64,000 bases of DNA from Loripinus fragilis (GCA_964019695.1 OZ026515.1:44817994-44881993); one strand, 5' to 3'; positions 45,087 to 60,000 are shown, numbered from the stretch's first letter. A program made the numbers and translations. The notes: generated from the sequence alone by a model not told the origin.

Positions 45087-48000
45087 GTAAATTTGAACCA
45101 AGGTTCGAAAAAGTTTATAATGAACGTTTCGACACTTTTGAGATCTATTAACACATAAAGATAATAATTTGCATCCAAATAAACTCATATTGACTTTTAA
45201 TATCACACCGGAAGTCACAGAGTTTTTGAGAAGATTACAGAGGGGAAAACATGAGCCGCCAGGGCTCCTCATTTCCCTACAGAAACAGTATATAGATAGA
45301 TAGATGAGTATGTTTTTCTTTGATCAAGATCCTTGCAGAATTGAGCTCTTTGTTGGAATGTTCTTTTTTTCCTTCGAAGATCTCCAAGAATGCCACACAG
45401 TCACAGTTAGTTTCTTAAGTTATGTAGCTTATGGTGAATTGAAGAGGTTAAAGTTGTTATAGATTTAATAAGATTTATTATGTTCAGATCACAGGGGCCT
45501 ATATCGTATTTTTTCTATTATTGACCTAGGTATTCTCTTAAGCATGCAGTGATATGTCATATCCCGCTCTGGATCATCGAGGCGCTTTACGCACTTTGTG
45601 AATACACAGGTAATTCTCTGTTATCCCAACGTATTTTGGTGAATTTATAACTTGCAATATCTTTCAAACTACTCAAAATTTTGCGCTGAAATTTTCAGTA
45701 TCGATAATAGAAATATGAAAGTGTTTATAAAATAATTGGACATATATACGGACATACAGTGATTCATTTACAATTTTGGGCTTATGGGTCCTGGGACTCG
45801 CTTCATCCAATATCAATGAGTCCCCACTGCAAACTAATGAGTCCAAAACAATATTTTTAATGACAAGTCTGCCATACTTTTGCATCATGGGACTCGCTGA
45901 AATAAAAACTTATGCACAAAAGATGCAGGATGCGCAGGTAACAAAATCACTGTGACATACATTATTGATTAAAATTTTAGGATTTTGAACTCTTTTTAAT
46001 AAGCGTCTGTCATTATTTTCACCGATTACCTCAACGGAGCTCTTCAGTGTGAGATTACATAAAGTTTAAAATACCCGGATGACTCAACAATAGAATGTAT
46101 GTTGACAGGTCACAATTATACATACCTAGGTCCCTAAGACTTTTAAAAAATGATACAGGCCCCTGTATTTCAGATGTTTACTGTAGATACATATGTAATT
46201 TGCGAAAACTTTAAACTTAAATTAGTCTCTACCATGAATGATTGCATGCTTAATTGATCTCCAAGCTAAATGTCATATAAAAGCAGTGGTGGATCCAGAA
46301 TAGGCTCAGGAGGTTCCCCTCCCTGCCCCCATTTTTAAATATCCTATGAAAATGAAATAATTTGGTTTATTTCATTTTCATGTGATATTTAAGAAAAATG
46401 AGATGAAATCAGCAAAGGGAACCTCCACACATTTATACATATGAGATCCTTTTTGAGAAATCCTGGATCTGCCCCTCTGAAAAGGGAGTTTCATCTTTGT
46501 GTAAGAGGCGTTGGTCTTTGTCATCATTTAGTTTTCAGGCAAATTGTGTGATCTGGATCAAAACTGTTAATTTGCAAAGCTTATCAGCAGATGACACTAG
46601 CAGCTAGGCAAAGAGATAAGTGCATGTCCATGTAAATGATAGGGGGCATATTTCATACATTATATACAGTTTCAAAAGCTATTTAATACTACAGTTGACT
46701 TAATTAATCTGGTAATTTTCTCCCTATTTGTCATTTCTTATGAGTTGGATGATCATGATGAAAATTCTCTTTTTTATGTATGTCATGTTTGCAATTGATA
46801 AAAATGAGTGTGTTTGTGTTGAATATCTCACCATCAGCTAACGTCATAATTATATGGAGATGGGGCCACAGCTTAAAGTCTCATGCCACAGACTGGAGAA
46901 ACTGTATGGGGATCAAACCTGTGGCCCTAGTTTACAAGGTAAGCAGTTTATTCTCAACACCATGGGGCTCCAAATACAATGTCTACTTGCTTAAGTAAAC
47001 TCTCACTAATTAACTTAACAAATTATTACAAGCAACTGCACTGGTAGTATAGATCCAATGTGAAAAATCTAATAATAACAATAACAATTAAAGGGGACGG
47101 CAACCCTGATGATTACTATGTTTTATATGAAAGATCTTAATAAACCATGAATTTTGATACCAGTTATATCTAAATCGGTTGAAAAATTTGGAAGTTGTGG
47201 GCGTTTGAATATTTGCAAATGGACTGTAATGGAAGCAGCCATATTGCAGGCTTAGTGACGTCACTCAGCCTAATTGAATATGCGTATTCAAAATCAAAGA
47301 CAAACCAATGGATTATTTGCATAAATCTTAAATGAAACATTTTCCTTATGTATAAAGCTGCATATCTGCTGAAACACAGATGATGTGATAGTAGTGATAA
47401 CTAAAAATAAAGCAGTTGAAAAAATTCTGAAAACTAATTAAATATTCAAAATGGCGGCTAAATGTTTGCCATATTGAATTCTTTAAATGCCCATAACTTG
47501 CCCATTTTTCAACCGATTTTGATGATACTTGTATCAAATTTCATTTCTGATAAAACATACTTATAGTTAGGGTTGCTGTCCCCTTTAATTAACCTACATC
47601 ACAGCACAGCTTTCAGAAGCATTTGATATTCCACCATTTTGAAAAAACTACCTTAGTTTTTCCTGAATGATCATTTAAGCTAGAAAAGGGAAATTGAACA
47701 CAAAAGAATCAAGCTGATGCGGTATATACCTACAAATGCATAATATAAAAATATATTGTAACTTTCCCTCAGAAGTTCAAATGTCTTATAAACACTTAGC
47801 TACAATTTTCAAAGCATGTACCTCTGCTAAAGTCACTCTTGTGTCTCCCACCTGTACACTGACGTGTTTACAAAATCAGCTGCATAAAATGTTCTATTCA
47901 GGTGTGCTGTTAGCCACTGCAAAAACTGCTTTATTTTGGCAGACATTCATTTGAATTAAATACTTTTAAACCACAAAGTTCTTAGTGTGTGCATATAGGA

Positions 48001-51000
48001 GGGTGAGTGTTGAATGCAGTATATCATGAGATTAGATTTTAAAAAAATCAGTGTAAAATTGTAAATATTTTCTTACCCGTAATTTTAAGCATATGTTTTG
48101 GGTGCTTAAAAGAACCGTCTCATTGAGACGGTTCTTTTGAGTACCCACAACATATGTTTTGGTTGAGAAATAAGAATTATTTTTCTGTAACACACTCTAA
48201 ACTAAAGGCCTTAGTATATAAGTTTCGTTTTGGATATATTCTAGCTCTGCTAAAGTTAAGACTCTGGCAAAAGCACTGTCTCCAAGTTATTTACGGTTCG
48301 GTGGGACTGAAGCTGACCTACTAGTGTTTGGAGAGGAAGACAGAGGTCATGGACAGAAAAACAAATATCCATTTCAAGTAATGTTTTAATTATTGTCTCT
48401 CCTTTTACAAACATGTAATGTTGTAAGAAATTTGGACCCCACACTATCTCTGTAAAAATTGTAGTAGTAATTAAACTATATGTTTAAGGGCAATTTCGGG
48501 TAATTCCCATGCGCACCATTCCTGCGTCGATAAACAGGAAAAGTTGTCTGGATCCAGTCTTTCCGACCATTTACGATTTCGGATCAATACATTTTTCAGA
48601 TACTCTTATGTCAGATGGATATTTCCACATTTTCTTGACAGATGACAGATAAAAGTCACTAAACTGTGGCCAATAATCTATCGACCCTTCATCAGAACTG
48701 ATTATCTCAGTACCAAATACAGATAAATAGAACAGTGAAATGTAAAAAAAAAAGAAGTTTGTACCCTGTATGCGAATACGAATATGGCAGATATCGGATT
48801 GTCTGTCCAGTATGTACTGTTATTTTGAACCTTACACGACTTGACATCGTGGCCTAGTGGCTAGCGTGTCAGACTTTGGAACCAGAGGATCAGGGTCGAT
48901 TCCCGGGTGGGCACTCATTACATTTTTTTTTCTTTTTCTTTTTTTGCCTTGTAAAGCAAAATTACTTCATACAAGTAATATGGAATTATATAAATGGCAA
49001 AAATTACACTCCTTAATGTTTTATATTGAATTATCGTTGAAATTTGTGGGAATGGGGTTAAATTTGGCCCTCCTGAAAGATAATTAGTCCGGTGACCCCC
49101 AATTTTTTTTCTTTTTTCTAAAATGTCAAATGATAGTCCATGAAATAAAAACAAAAATTTAAGATTTTTAATCTCAGATTTTTGTATATATAATTTACTC
49201 TAAAAATCAAAATCTTTTTGGGGGGAGTTACAAAAATATATTTTGCAGTATCTTGACAAGGCTTGGGAAAACACATTTTCTAGAAAGCTTGAGGTCATGA
49301 GCAATAATTAAAATTAAAATAAAGAAGCTGGATGGCCATTACAAATATTTTAGCTTAATATTAAGGACTTGGGGTTTTTTTCAGAAAATTTGTTAAATGC
49401 TGAAAACTTCAATGTTAGCTTATGAAAAATTGAGTGTGGTAAAATATCCTTTTTATTTCATAAATTGACAGTCCATACATAAAACAAACTGTATGCAAAG
49501 AATTAAAAAGATTTTAATGTGGGAAGTATTAATACCCGCAATTGCCGTTAAACTAACATATTGTCAATATTGAGTCTAATACACCCCGTGTAAGCTCACA
49601 CCAGGATAATGTGACACCTACTTGCAAAATGTATGTTTTCATTTATAAACTCAGGTGTACACAATCAAACAGTGTAAACACTGATCAGACTGCTCCTTCA
49701 AGAGAAGTCTGAAAAAGGGTTTACACAGTTTGCTCATGCCTATATGTCATTACTGTATTCAACTTAATAGTTAAGTGCATTGTGCACATGGCTTTTTCAA
49801 AATATCTATACAGTAAATCTTGTATTAGTTCATACAGGAAATAATAATATAAGAATATATCATGAGTGTGAGTGTAGGATAGAAAAATCTGTCCCGAGGA
49901 TCGCCGTTTGGCATCACGAGGCTTGCCGAGTGATGGCAAACTGATCCCAAAGGACGGATTTTTCTATCCTACCCTCACACGAATAATTTAATGGATTATT
50001 TTTCTTGCTCCCCACTGTTTTTATTTATTTATTTGTTTGTTGATTTATTTGTTTGTTTATTTATTTATGTATTTTAAAATTAACTTCCAGAAGTCCCTGA
50101 ATACGCTAAGATGCAATTTCACATGATGACATTACTTGACGTCCTGGGTAAATTAGCATGGTTGTCCCATTTAATGAGACTTATAAATTCAGTTATTATC
50201 GTTCATATCTTCATTTACATTTTCATTTTGACTTTTTATATTTATGTTTATATTTTTCATTGACAGGCCGAATTTAACTAGAAATGTCAGATGATAAAAA
50301 AAATGAATGCAACCCTAAAAATTGGAGTAGATAGCATGGGTAGGATTATAAGAATCTATGATGAGTGTGAGGGTTATATAGAAAAATCTGTCCCGAGGAT
50401 CGCCGTTTGGCATCACGAGGCTTGCCGTGTGATGACAAACGGTGATTTTAAGGGTCATATTTTTCAATCCTACTCACACACGAATAATGAATTCTTTTTC
50501 TTGCTCACCACTGTTTTTTTTATTTAAAAATAAGCTTACAGAAGTCCCTGAATGCGCTAAGATACAATTTCACATGATGACGTCATTTTAACATAACAAT
50601 GACGTCACTTGACGACAATTTGCGTGAGTTCCAATACAACCAATGTATGTAGCCCTCACGTGACAGCCTGTGTAAGATAGCCTGGGTTAGATAAGATTTT
50701 CTAATCCAGGGTAAAATCTCAGATATCCGTATCCGGTGTGCAAGAAAAAATTTTCTATCCCAGGGTAAAATCTCAGATATCCTTATCTGGTGTGTAAGAA
50801 TTATTTTTCTCTTTATACAAACTATTAAAAAAAAATTTTTTTTTTTTAAAAATGTCACTGTACAAACTAATAAAATGAAATATCGATGATTGCTAAAAGC
50901 ATGCAAAATTTGCCCAGAAGAGGGGATTTCGGTGAATATTTTAAGCCTGGTCGCTCATTATATGTCATTGTTTTTCTTTTTGATTTGATTCTTTACGTCC

Positions 51001-54000
51001 CATCAACAATCCTTAGTTATAAAGGGATGGGTCTTCCTGGGTTGAACCAGTACTAAGCTAGGATTAATGTGTCTTGCTCAAGGACACAACGCAGTGATGC
51101 CGGTGAGGCTCGAACCCGCGGCCCCTCGGTCTTGAGTCAAGCACTCTACCATTGAGCCACTGCACTCCCCTATATGTCATTGTGGCTGATACATGATGAA
51201 AGACTGAAACCAAGAATAGTTAAATAGAAGTCTCGATAATCACTGTGCCATCTCAACAAATTTGTTTACACTAGGAGTCTAAAATGTACTATACATGTAA
51301 TACACAGGTAATTTGTTCAATCTTTTGAAAAACAGTATAGATTCAGATTCAGTGTAAAAACCTTTCCCCCAAAAATGTTTAACCCTTTACCTCATAGAGA
51401 CACCTTTTAACACTTTTGCAAACAGAGCAGACCCAGATCAGGCAGATCTTGTGAGAGCTGCCTGATCAGGGTCTACTCCGTTTGCTCATGGAAATATGAT
51501 TAGGTATGATCCTTCGCTAGTGGATCTGACAAGTAATTTCTTTGTTCTATGTACAAACGGGAAAGTATATTTATATAATTATTCATAGTGGGTGGAGCTT
51601 AACATGAATATTCATGAAAGGGTTAATTCTTTGTAACTGATGGATTCTCCCATGCACCCAGTTTGATGCAATAAAGTTTGTAAGTTCCATTTTAGCTCAC
51701 CTTAGCCGGGTAGCGCAGTCGGTAACGTGTCTGGCTACAGATGCGTGTCTGACTGCAGATCCAGGGGTCATGAGTTGGATCCCGGCCCGGTCCCATACTT
51801 TCATGGAGATTGATCATGAAATAATTTCTACGGTCATTCTCCTCCCTTCAGCTGATTCATTCAAGAAGGGTTGTTGTCAGTTACAAACGAAAGTATGTGC
51901 ACAAATTACTGGTTCAAGCTTGCCCAGGAAAAAGTGTGGTTAAGTGAACTGACCGTCCCGCAATGACCATAGCTGTTGACTTGGGACATAAAGCAACAAA
52001 AACAAACAAATTAGCCAAAGGCTCTAGGTGAGCTATTGTGATCGGTCTTTGTCCGTCATCCGTCTGTCCGTCGTGCGTCCGTAAGCTTTTTCTTTAAATG
52101 ACATCTCCTCCTGAACCACTGGTCCTAATTTCATATAACTTCATATGAATGCTTCCCATGATGCCCTCTTTCAAAATTGCATAAATGGTTCCGCTCCATT
52201 GAACAGGAGGGTCACCAGAGCTCCAGATAAGAATCTTTTAAACAACATCTCCTGAACCATTGACTCAAACTCAAAATAATTTCACAGAATTGTTCCTCTT
52301 GATACCCTCTACCAAAATTGCACAAATCGTTACACTTCGTTGAACAAAAGGGCTGCCAGAGCTCATGATAAGAAATACCTTTAAACGGCATTTCCTCCTG
52401 CGCAACTGGTCCAAATTCAAATAATTTCACAGGATTGTTCCTCATGATGCCTTTTTCCAATAATGCACAAATGGTTCCAGTCCACTGAAGAAAGGGGCTG
52501 CCAGAGCTCTAGATAAGAAATGTCTTTAAACGACATCTCCTCCTGAACCACTAGTCCAAATTTCATATAACTTAACATGAATGTTCTCCATGATGCACTC
52601 TTTCAAAATTGCATAAATGGTTCTGCTGCACCAAACAGGAGGACAGCCAGAGCTCCAGATAAGAAATTTTTTAAGCAACATCTACTGAACCACTGACCCA
52701 AATTCAAAATAATATCACAGAATTGTTCCTCATGATGCACTCTACCAAAATTTCACAAATGGTTCCTCTCCACTGATCAGTCATTCTCAGGTGATCGCCC
52801 CAGGGCCCAAGGGCCCTCTTGTTTAAAATAATAATATATAAATTATGTACGATCTAATAAGATTTTTATTACAGATGGGAACAGAAGAAAGTTGGCTTAG
52901 CACAAAAAATGTCACTTATTACCCAAAAATGGGAATTAGATCGAAAAGGGATATTGGATACACCACACCAGAGGAGAGATATGAGAAGTTTAAAATGACA
53001 GGTAAGTATTAACCCTTAAGGCGCCAATTGCAACAAAAGTCGTCTGCTTTTCTTGTCTGCTGAAATGTTTAAGAAACCTCTATGGCAAACATTGTGGACC
53101 CAGATCAGACTGCTCCTATAGGAGCAGTCTGTTCTGGGTCCACGCTGTTTGCTTCTATACGTAATTCGTCAGTAATACTAGGCAATTATTTGCAGCAGAC
53201 GACTTCAGCAGACGACATTTTCAGATGCATTGTTTTCTTGGTGCTTTAAGGGTTAAGAAGGAAATTAGCTGTTGTTTGTGGCTGTGTTCCTTGGCTGTAC
53301 CAGTACTCGCAGGGTGGGTTTATGGTTTTGTGGTTCTATGTTCAGGAACACCGGCAGTGGTCCTGGTTTTAAAGCATCTCAGAAAGCAGGACAAGGGCTT
53401 AAAGTCTCATCGGACAGACTGGGAGAAGCTTGGAATGGAACCTGCGACCGCTGGTTTACAAGACATAGGTTTATCCCCTACACCATGTAGGCTTATTGAA
53501 GGAAATTAACTCTTTGACTGTTGGAACCATGCCTGCAGAAAGGAAGGGGTGATTGTATATCAATTTTCTGATTTCTAAAAAAATTAATGTTGTGGGTATA
53601 CAAAAGAACAATCTCAATGTGACAATCCTCTTGATTCTTAAGACATTTTGTCTGATAAATAAGATTTTTTTTTTATCATATGACGTTGCATCTTAGAGTG
53701 AAATAGCACCATGCCATTAAAATAGATAAATTACCTTATGGTTTACAGATTTTTGGGAAACGCTATGAAATGACGCTCTTAACACCATGCATATGGCAAA
53801 GCCCTAACGTTTTCACGCCCAAAAATATGATTTCAAAATAATTTTAATGTCATATGTTAAATAGAATCTAACATTCATGCTCTTGCATTATTGAATTTAT
53901 TAAACTTGTTGTGAAAAAGAGATATCTTTTCCTCAACTTGCTTAATAAATTCAATAAAACATAAGCACTCATGTAAGATCCTCTATATAAAGCCGGTACA

Positions 54001-57000
54001 AGATAGTTGTGGGAGAAGAAGGGTTTAAGCTGGTGGGCTTTGATTTTTATGTCCCTCAAAGGAAGAGTATATAGTTGCTACTTTGTCCCTCCATCTGCTC
54101 ATTTCAATTTAAACTGAGCTGAGTATATCTCTTTAAACCATTAAAGAAGCTTAACTCTTTTTACAAGAGAAAGGCAAATTGCACCATAAGGAAACATAAC
54201 CAAACCACAAGAAATTACAGAAATACTTCCCTTGGAAACATTTGTAAGAATGAGCTTTTATGTTCAAAGTAAACCTTTACAAGTAGCAGGGGTAAACAAG
54301 CAAATCTTGATGCATTAAATGAGTGCAATGAGAAATACAAGAACCATAACCCTAACACTACCAATTTCATTTTATTACTTCCATTGCTATTTTTTTGCTA
54401 AAATGAACATTTATTAACTCTTTGCCCCATGGGAAATTTTTCCCGCTTTTTTGTCGTCTGCTGATTTCTTTCGAAATCAACTTTTTTGAATTTTTTTTTC
54501 AGGAATACGATCAGAATGTCAAACACTTTGGATCCAGATCAGGCCCGATCCAGATCTGTCGGGCCTGATCTAGGTCCAAACTATTTGCAAAAGTTATCAG
54601 CAGATGACACTAGGAGATAAAGTGTTAATCATTCTTTTTATATCTGCAGCTGAACTGTATGGTGAATTGATCTCATTTGTGGAAGCAGCCAGGTTTAAAC
54701 TGATCTTTGATTTGAACAGTTTGTTAAGGATTGGTGAGAAATGGAATACAACGAATGCTTACGAGTTGCTGGAATACACTGTGAAGAAAGGCTATCCTAT
54801 AGCTGGTTGGGAATTAGGAAATGGTAAGCAAGGGAAGATATATTTTTAATCCAAGTTGCCTGTTCTGGTGAGGCCAGAACTTTTTTATTAGTTGATTTAC
54901 GAACCTTCCTACTGTAATTTTCCGGAAAGTAGGAAAAAAAAAATTTAATTTCTAAAAAAAATTTTTAGTTTATCCGCCGACTTTAAATATTATTTGTTTG
55001 GTTGAAAAAAATAATATTTTTTGAGGTTCTGTCTGTGCATTTTTGAGAATGACACTGTTTAAAGTGATTGTCCTGTCCAGATTTTTAGGAAAATGATGAA
55101 ATATTTAAAGATTACCTTACTAGCTTTACTGTTTTTCTGGAGATATTAAAGAAAAAAAAGCTCTGAAAAAAAGAAAAGGAAAAAAAAGCTCTGAAAAAAA
55201 AAAAGCTCTGAAAATGTCCAGTCAACTGGTCATTTTCAGAGCTTTTTTATTTATTTTTTTTCGTCCTCCTGACCCTAGGTCTGAAAAAAAATTCCAGTAA
55301 ATCAACTAATAAAAAAAATCTGGCCTGAGTCAGTGGTCAGCAAGCCTTCGTTGCTTGTCAATGTGATGTATACCAAAATCTCATGAGACGGCTCAGGTAT
55401 TTATTTGCAAACTAGAGTGTCTGTCTCACTAGCAATGTTCAAAATTAATGAGTATGTGTTAGAGTTTTATTACTGTTATGTCATTTAAATTGCATAATAG
55501 ATCTTTTATAATATACTGACCCACACTTCCAACGCAAAATGTTTAAGGAATGTAGTTTTTAATTGATATACGAGATCTTGCCGAAATGACTGTACCGTTC
55601 AGGGGTTATGGCAGACCTTCACCCAATCAGGTTATGATCAAAAGAGAATGATTGACTGATGAAATTCTACTTTCATTTTCATAAATAAGCGTTTTAATTT
55701 TTTATAAAATTGCGTTACAATGGAAGAAACAGAGATGGTTTAAAACTGTTTCTTGCACAAAGAATAAGGATCTCTGAGATTAACCCTGGGATAGAAAATC
55801 TTATCTTACCCATGCTATCTTACCCAGAACGTCAAGTAACGTCATCATGAGAAATTGCAACTCAGCATATTCAGGGACTTCTGGAAGCTTATTTTAAAAT
55901 AAATAAATAAATAAAAAAAACTGGTGAGCAAGAAAAATAATCCATTATTAATTATTAGTGTGAGGGTAGGATAGAAAAATCCGTCCATCGGGATCACCAT
56001 TTGTCATCACTCGGCAAGCCTCGTGATGCCAAACAGCGATCCTCGGGACGGATTTTTCTATCCTACCCTCACACTCATGATAGATTCTTATATTATACAC
56101 TGTGCATGGACATTTTTTGACCCTTATCCTGCTAATAGTTTTTGTCTAGAAAATATCTGCTTATTTGTCTGCTTCATATATTCAAATGCATTCTAGACTA
56201 TTTTTTATCATAGAAGCAAACAGTATGAGCCCTGCCTGATCAGACTGCTCCTGGGTGCATATTATTTGGAATAAAGGCGACCAAAGTACTTAATAAGAAG
56301 TCTCAGAGAGCAGACAGCAATTTTCATGATTAGGTGGAAAAGGATTAAAACATGTCCTAGCATTTAAGAATATTTATCATATGACGTCGCGTCTGGGAGT
56401 GAAGTAACGCCATGCAATAAAATCTGTAAACCACTAGTATAAACACCATAACAACGTTGCGTACATAGTGACAAAAATATAACGTTTTTACGGCATAAAT
56501 GAGATTTTATCATATGATAAATAGAATCTAACATTCGTGCTCTAGTATTATTGAATTTATTAAACTCGTTGCGAAAAAGAGATAAAATGCTCGGCAAGCC
56601 TCGCATTTTATCTCTTTTCCTCTACTCGTTTAATAAATTCAATAAAACATGAGCACTCATGTAAGATCCACCATATATTGACCCATAAAGGACCATAGAC
56701 AAATGAATTAGACGGCAATTTACAGACCTCAAAGTAACAATTTCAAAATGCCATATTTGTGACAATTTTAAGTTAAAGGAGTAAAGGATTAATTTGAAAC
56801 AATTTCAGAGCCCAATGCCTATTACCACCAGTTTGGAATCCGGGTAGAACCAGAGCAGAGAGCCAATGACTATATTAAACTAAAGCAGATGGTTTCAAAC
56901 TTCACTGCTCTTAAAAATGGAATCATAATTGGCCCATCTGTAACACAGCTCAGCAAAAAAAGATCTGTAGAGTATTTTGAGAGGTAATTATATCTTAATC

Positions 57001-60000
57001 TTTGTCCTGCTGAACCTGGATGTGGGCCTTGTCGAGACAAAACCTGCTTCGGGATTTCTGAAAAACCAAGACTCAAACCGGTCTTCTGAGCTTCAGAGAC
57101 TAGCTAGAATATTGAAAGTTTGCTTGAAGCAAGTTTAAATATGCTACTTTCCAATAAGCGAATAACAAAGGTGCTGATCACACTCTGCGCGGATGCGAAG
57201 GCTGGTCTGCGCCTGTGGTGTTCGCAAACCTTCGAAGACAGGTTTTCTTGCGCCGAGGCCCATATATCCTTTTTTGAAAACTGTAGAACCAGATCAACTG
57301 GCTTCTGATGAAACCATCTGATCAGGATCCACACTGTTTTCCACTCTGGTTGGAAATGCAAATTTATAGGATAAAAAATTGGACAATTGTTTTGCATAAA
57401 CTTATTCAGCATGACAGAAAGCAAAATATATAATTGTTGTGTGATTCTGGTTTTAATACTATGCGCTGCAACATGTGATTTCCAACAATGTGGCATTTGG
57501 ACAATTGTAGACTCAGAGGAACCTGTGCAGCCTCCTTTTAAGCTTAGAAACTCCAATAATGTTTGACTATTAGCTTAATATTCATAGAATATTCAAGTAA
57601 CTAGCAAAGGCTCTGATCAGACTGTGCGTATGCGCAGGCTGGTCTGATCCTTTGCTGGTCGTACATACCAAATTGTTGGAAATCTCATATCCTAAATTGT
57701 TCGGTCCTACCCTATACAATGCAGTCCCTTTATAACACACCTTGTCATAACATGGATTTGGATATAACACAGTCATGTTGTGGCTCCAATACTTGTTTTT
57801 ACCATGGAATTTTACAAATGAATTAGATGAGAATGACCATTCCATGGTCTTTTTAACTTAAGTTCCTTTGTTAAATTATCCTTTTATAGCACAATTTGCT
57901 TATAGCATGGTCTGTTCCTATGCATTAGGGACTGAACTGTTTATATTTCATTAAACTTTTTATTTTCTTATTATCCTCGCAAATTTAGACAGTTGGGTAG
58001 CAGTATTGTTTTGACATTGTCTTTCTGTTCATCTGTCTAAAGCTTGTTGAGTAATTTGCACTTAAAATGTTTTGTCTTCTAACAGGTAACTTTACACGGA
58101 GACAGAACAACGTGCGAGAAATGCAGCCTGTAAAGGCTATAACTCTTACTTCAGTATATTTTGAGTTTTTCTCCTTTTTTGCTAAAATTATTTCATGATT
58201 GTTCAACAATTTTCTCTTGTTCAACCCTTAACCCTTAAAGCCCCAATCACAACTGCAGCAGACGACAAATTTTGTGATATCTTTGCTAATTTTCGAAAGA
58301 AATAAGGAATGATATTCCATGAGAATCATCTGCCAGCAGACGATTCTCATGAAATAGCATGCCTTATTTTTTTATTTTTGAAAAAGCTGCAAAATTTGAA
58401 ATTGTCGCCTGCTTCAAATTATAGGTGGCACTTAGTGCTATAGGACTAAGTGCCACCTATAGGAGCAGTCTGATCTGGGTCCACACTGTATTTCAAACAG
58501 GCTTCTTAAACATTTCACAGCAGATGACAAAAGCAGACAATATTTGTTGTGAATGGCTCTTTAAGTGTTGGAGTAGTACAGATACAGGCATGTAACTTGA
58601 CATGCAGACAGACTAACAAGGGATGGAGTGCATTGTGCAAGAGTCATAACTCTTTCTTCAGTATATTTTAGTTATTTCCCTTTTTCACTAAAAAAAAATC
58701 CTGCAATTTCTCAAGAAGTATTTCTGTTTTTCTGCCATGTAACGTCACATGCAGACAGAACAGAATAGGAGGAAATATAGTACATAAAAGCCATAATAGT
58801 CCAGTCCCAGTACAGTTTGACTGGGACAAAATTCGAACAGAAATGAAACCTATTAAAATGGCTAGGATAAAGGCTTAGCATGTACAGAAAAAAAGTCCCA
58901 AGAAAAAAATTGGATCGAATTGGATATATTTTTTTGGTTAAAAATGATTTTTTAATGATTTTTGGGGTATATTTTCCCCAGCTATTTACTGTTTCAGTTA
59001 AAGCTGAAAGTGTGTCATGCTTGTGAGTTTTGTGTCTGTCTTACATATGTTTATGATTCTAATCGTAAATTAAACCCCATTCCGCTAAAAAGTCTGTTTT
59101 AAAAGAAAAATAGGAATTTGACACCTTTTTTAATCACAAAATGAGTTTGTACATTATATGCAACAATGCTGTTTCTATGAAATATACATTTTATCATGTT
59201 ACCACTTATAACTCGGGTGTCAATGTACTATCACTTGGTCTCCTATTTCACTTGAAGTAATTCATGATTGTTCGGTAATTTTCTCTAAAAGTATCGGCAC
59301 TTTTGACATATGTCATTTCACATGCATGTCCAAGGGAGGAAGTGCATTTTACAGGAATTATAACTCTTACATTAGAATATTTTTAGTTATTTCCCCTTTT
59401 CACTTTATCTTCAGTTTCCTAAAATCTGGTGGAGGAGATGTCGTGACTGCGGCTACTTTTCATCAGTAAGTAAAACTTACAAATTTAGTCCTAATCCTGC
59501 CCCTATTTTTTCTGCAATGAAAATATTGTCAGCTTATTACTATAACATCTGCTGCATATACTCTTATGCACTCTTGAAAACTTTTCTCATGGAAGCAAAC
59601 ACTGTGGACCCTGATCAGATTGCTCTGAGGAGCAGTCTGATCTGGGTCCATAATGTTTGCAATACTGGCTATCAAAGTACATAAGCAGATGAGAAAGTAG
59701 ATGACAATTGGCAGAAAAATGGTTTAAAGACCTCTTGTTTACATTATCATTAGTTATGTCATAATTAATAAAGATTAAGCTTGGATGAAAGTGTCATTGA
59801 AATTTCTGATCTGTAACTCTTCAAATATGGGCCTCGAAGCCAGAAAACCTGTCTTCGGGGTTTGCGAACAACAAAGGTGCAGACCAGCCTGCACATCCCG
59901 GCAGACTGATCAGCGCCTTTGTTTTTCACTTTTTGTAACATATCATATCTAAACTTGCTACAATCAAAATTTCAGTTTTCTAGCTAGTCTCTGTAGCTGA

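Noticed and set aside
45087..45151. Extension of heparanase exon 1 to the next stop codon
   Set aside because: The open frame continues, but the GTAAAT donor at 45087 is the only one giving the right phase and alignment with exon 2.
48843..48915. tRNA gene
   Set aside because: Box A and box B are recognisable but the acceptor arms do not pair. Best read as a SINE head.
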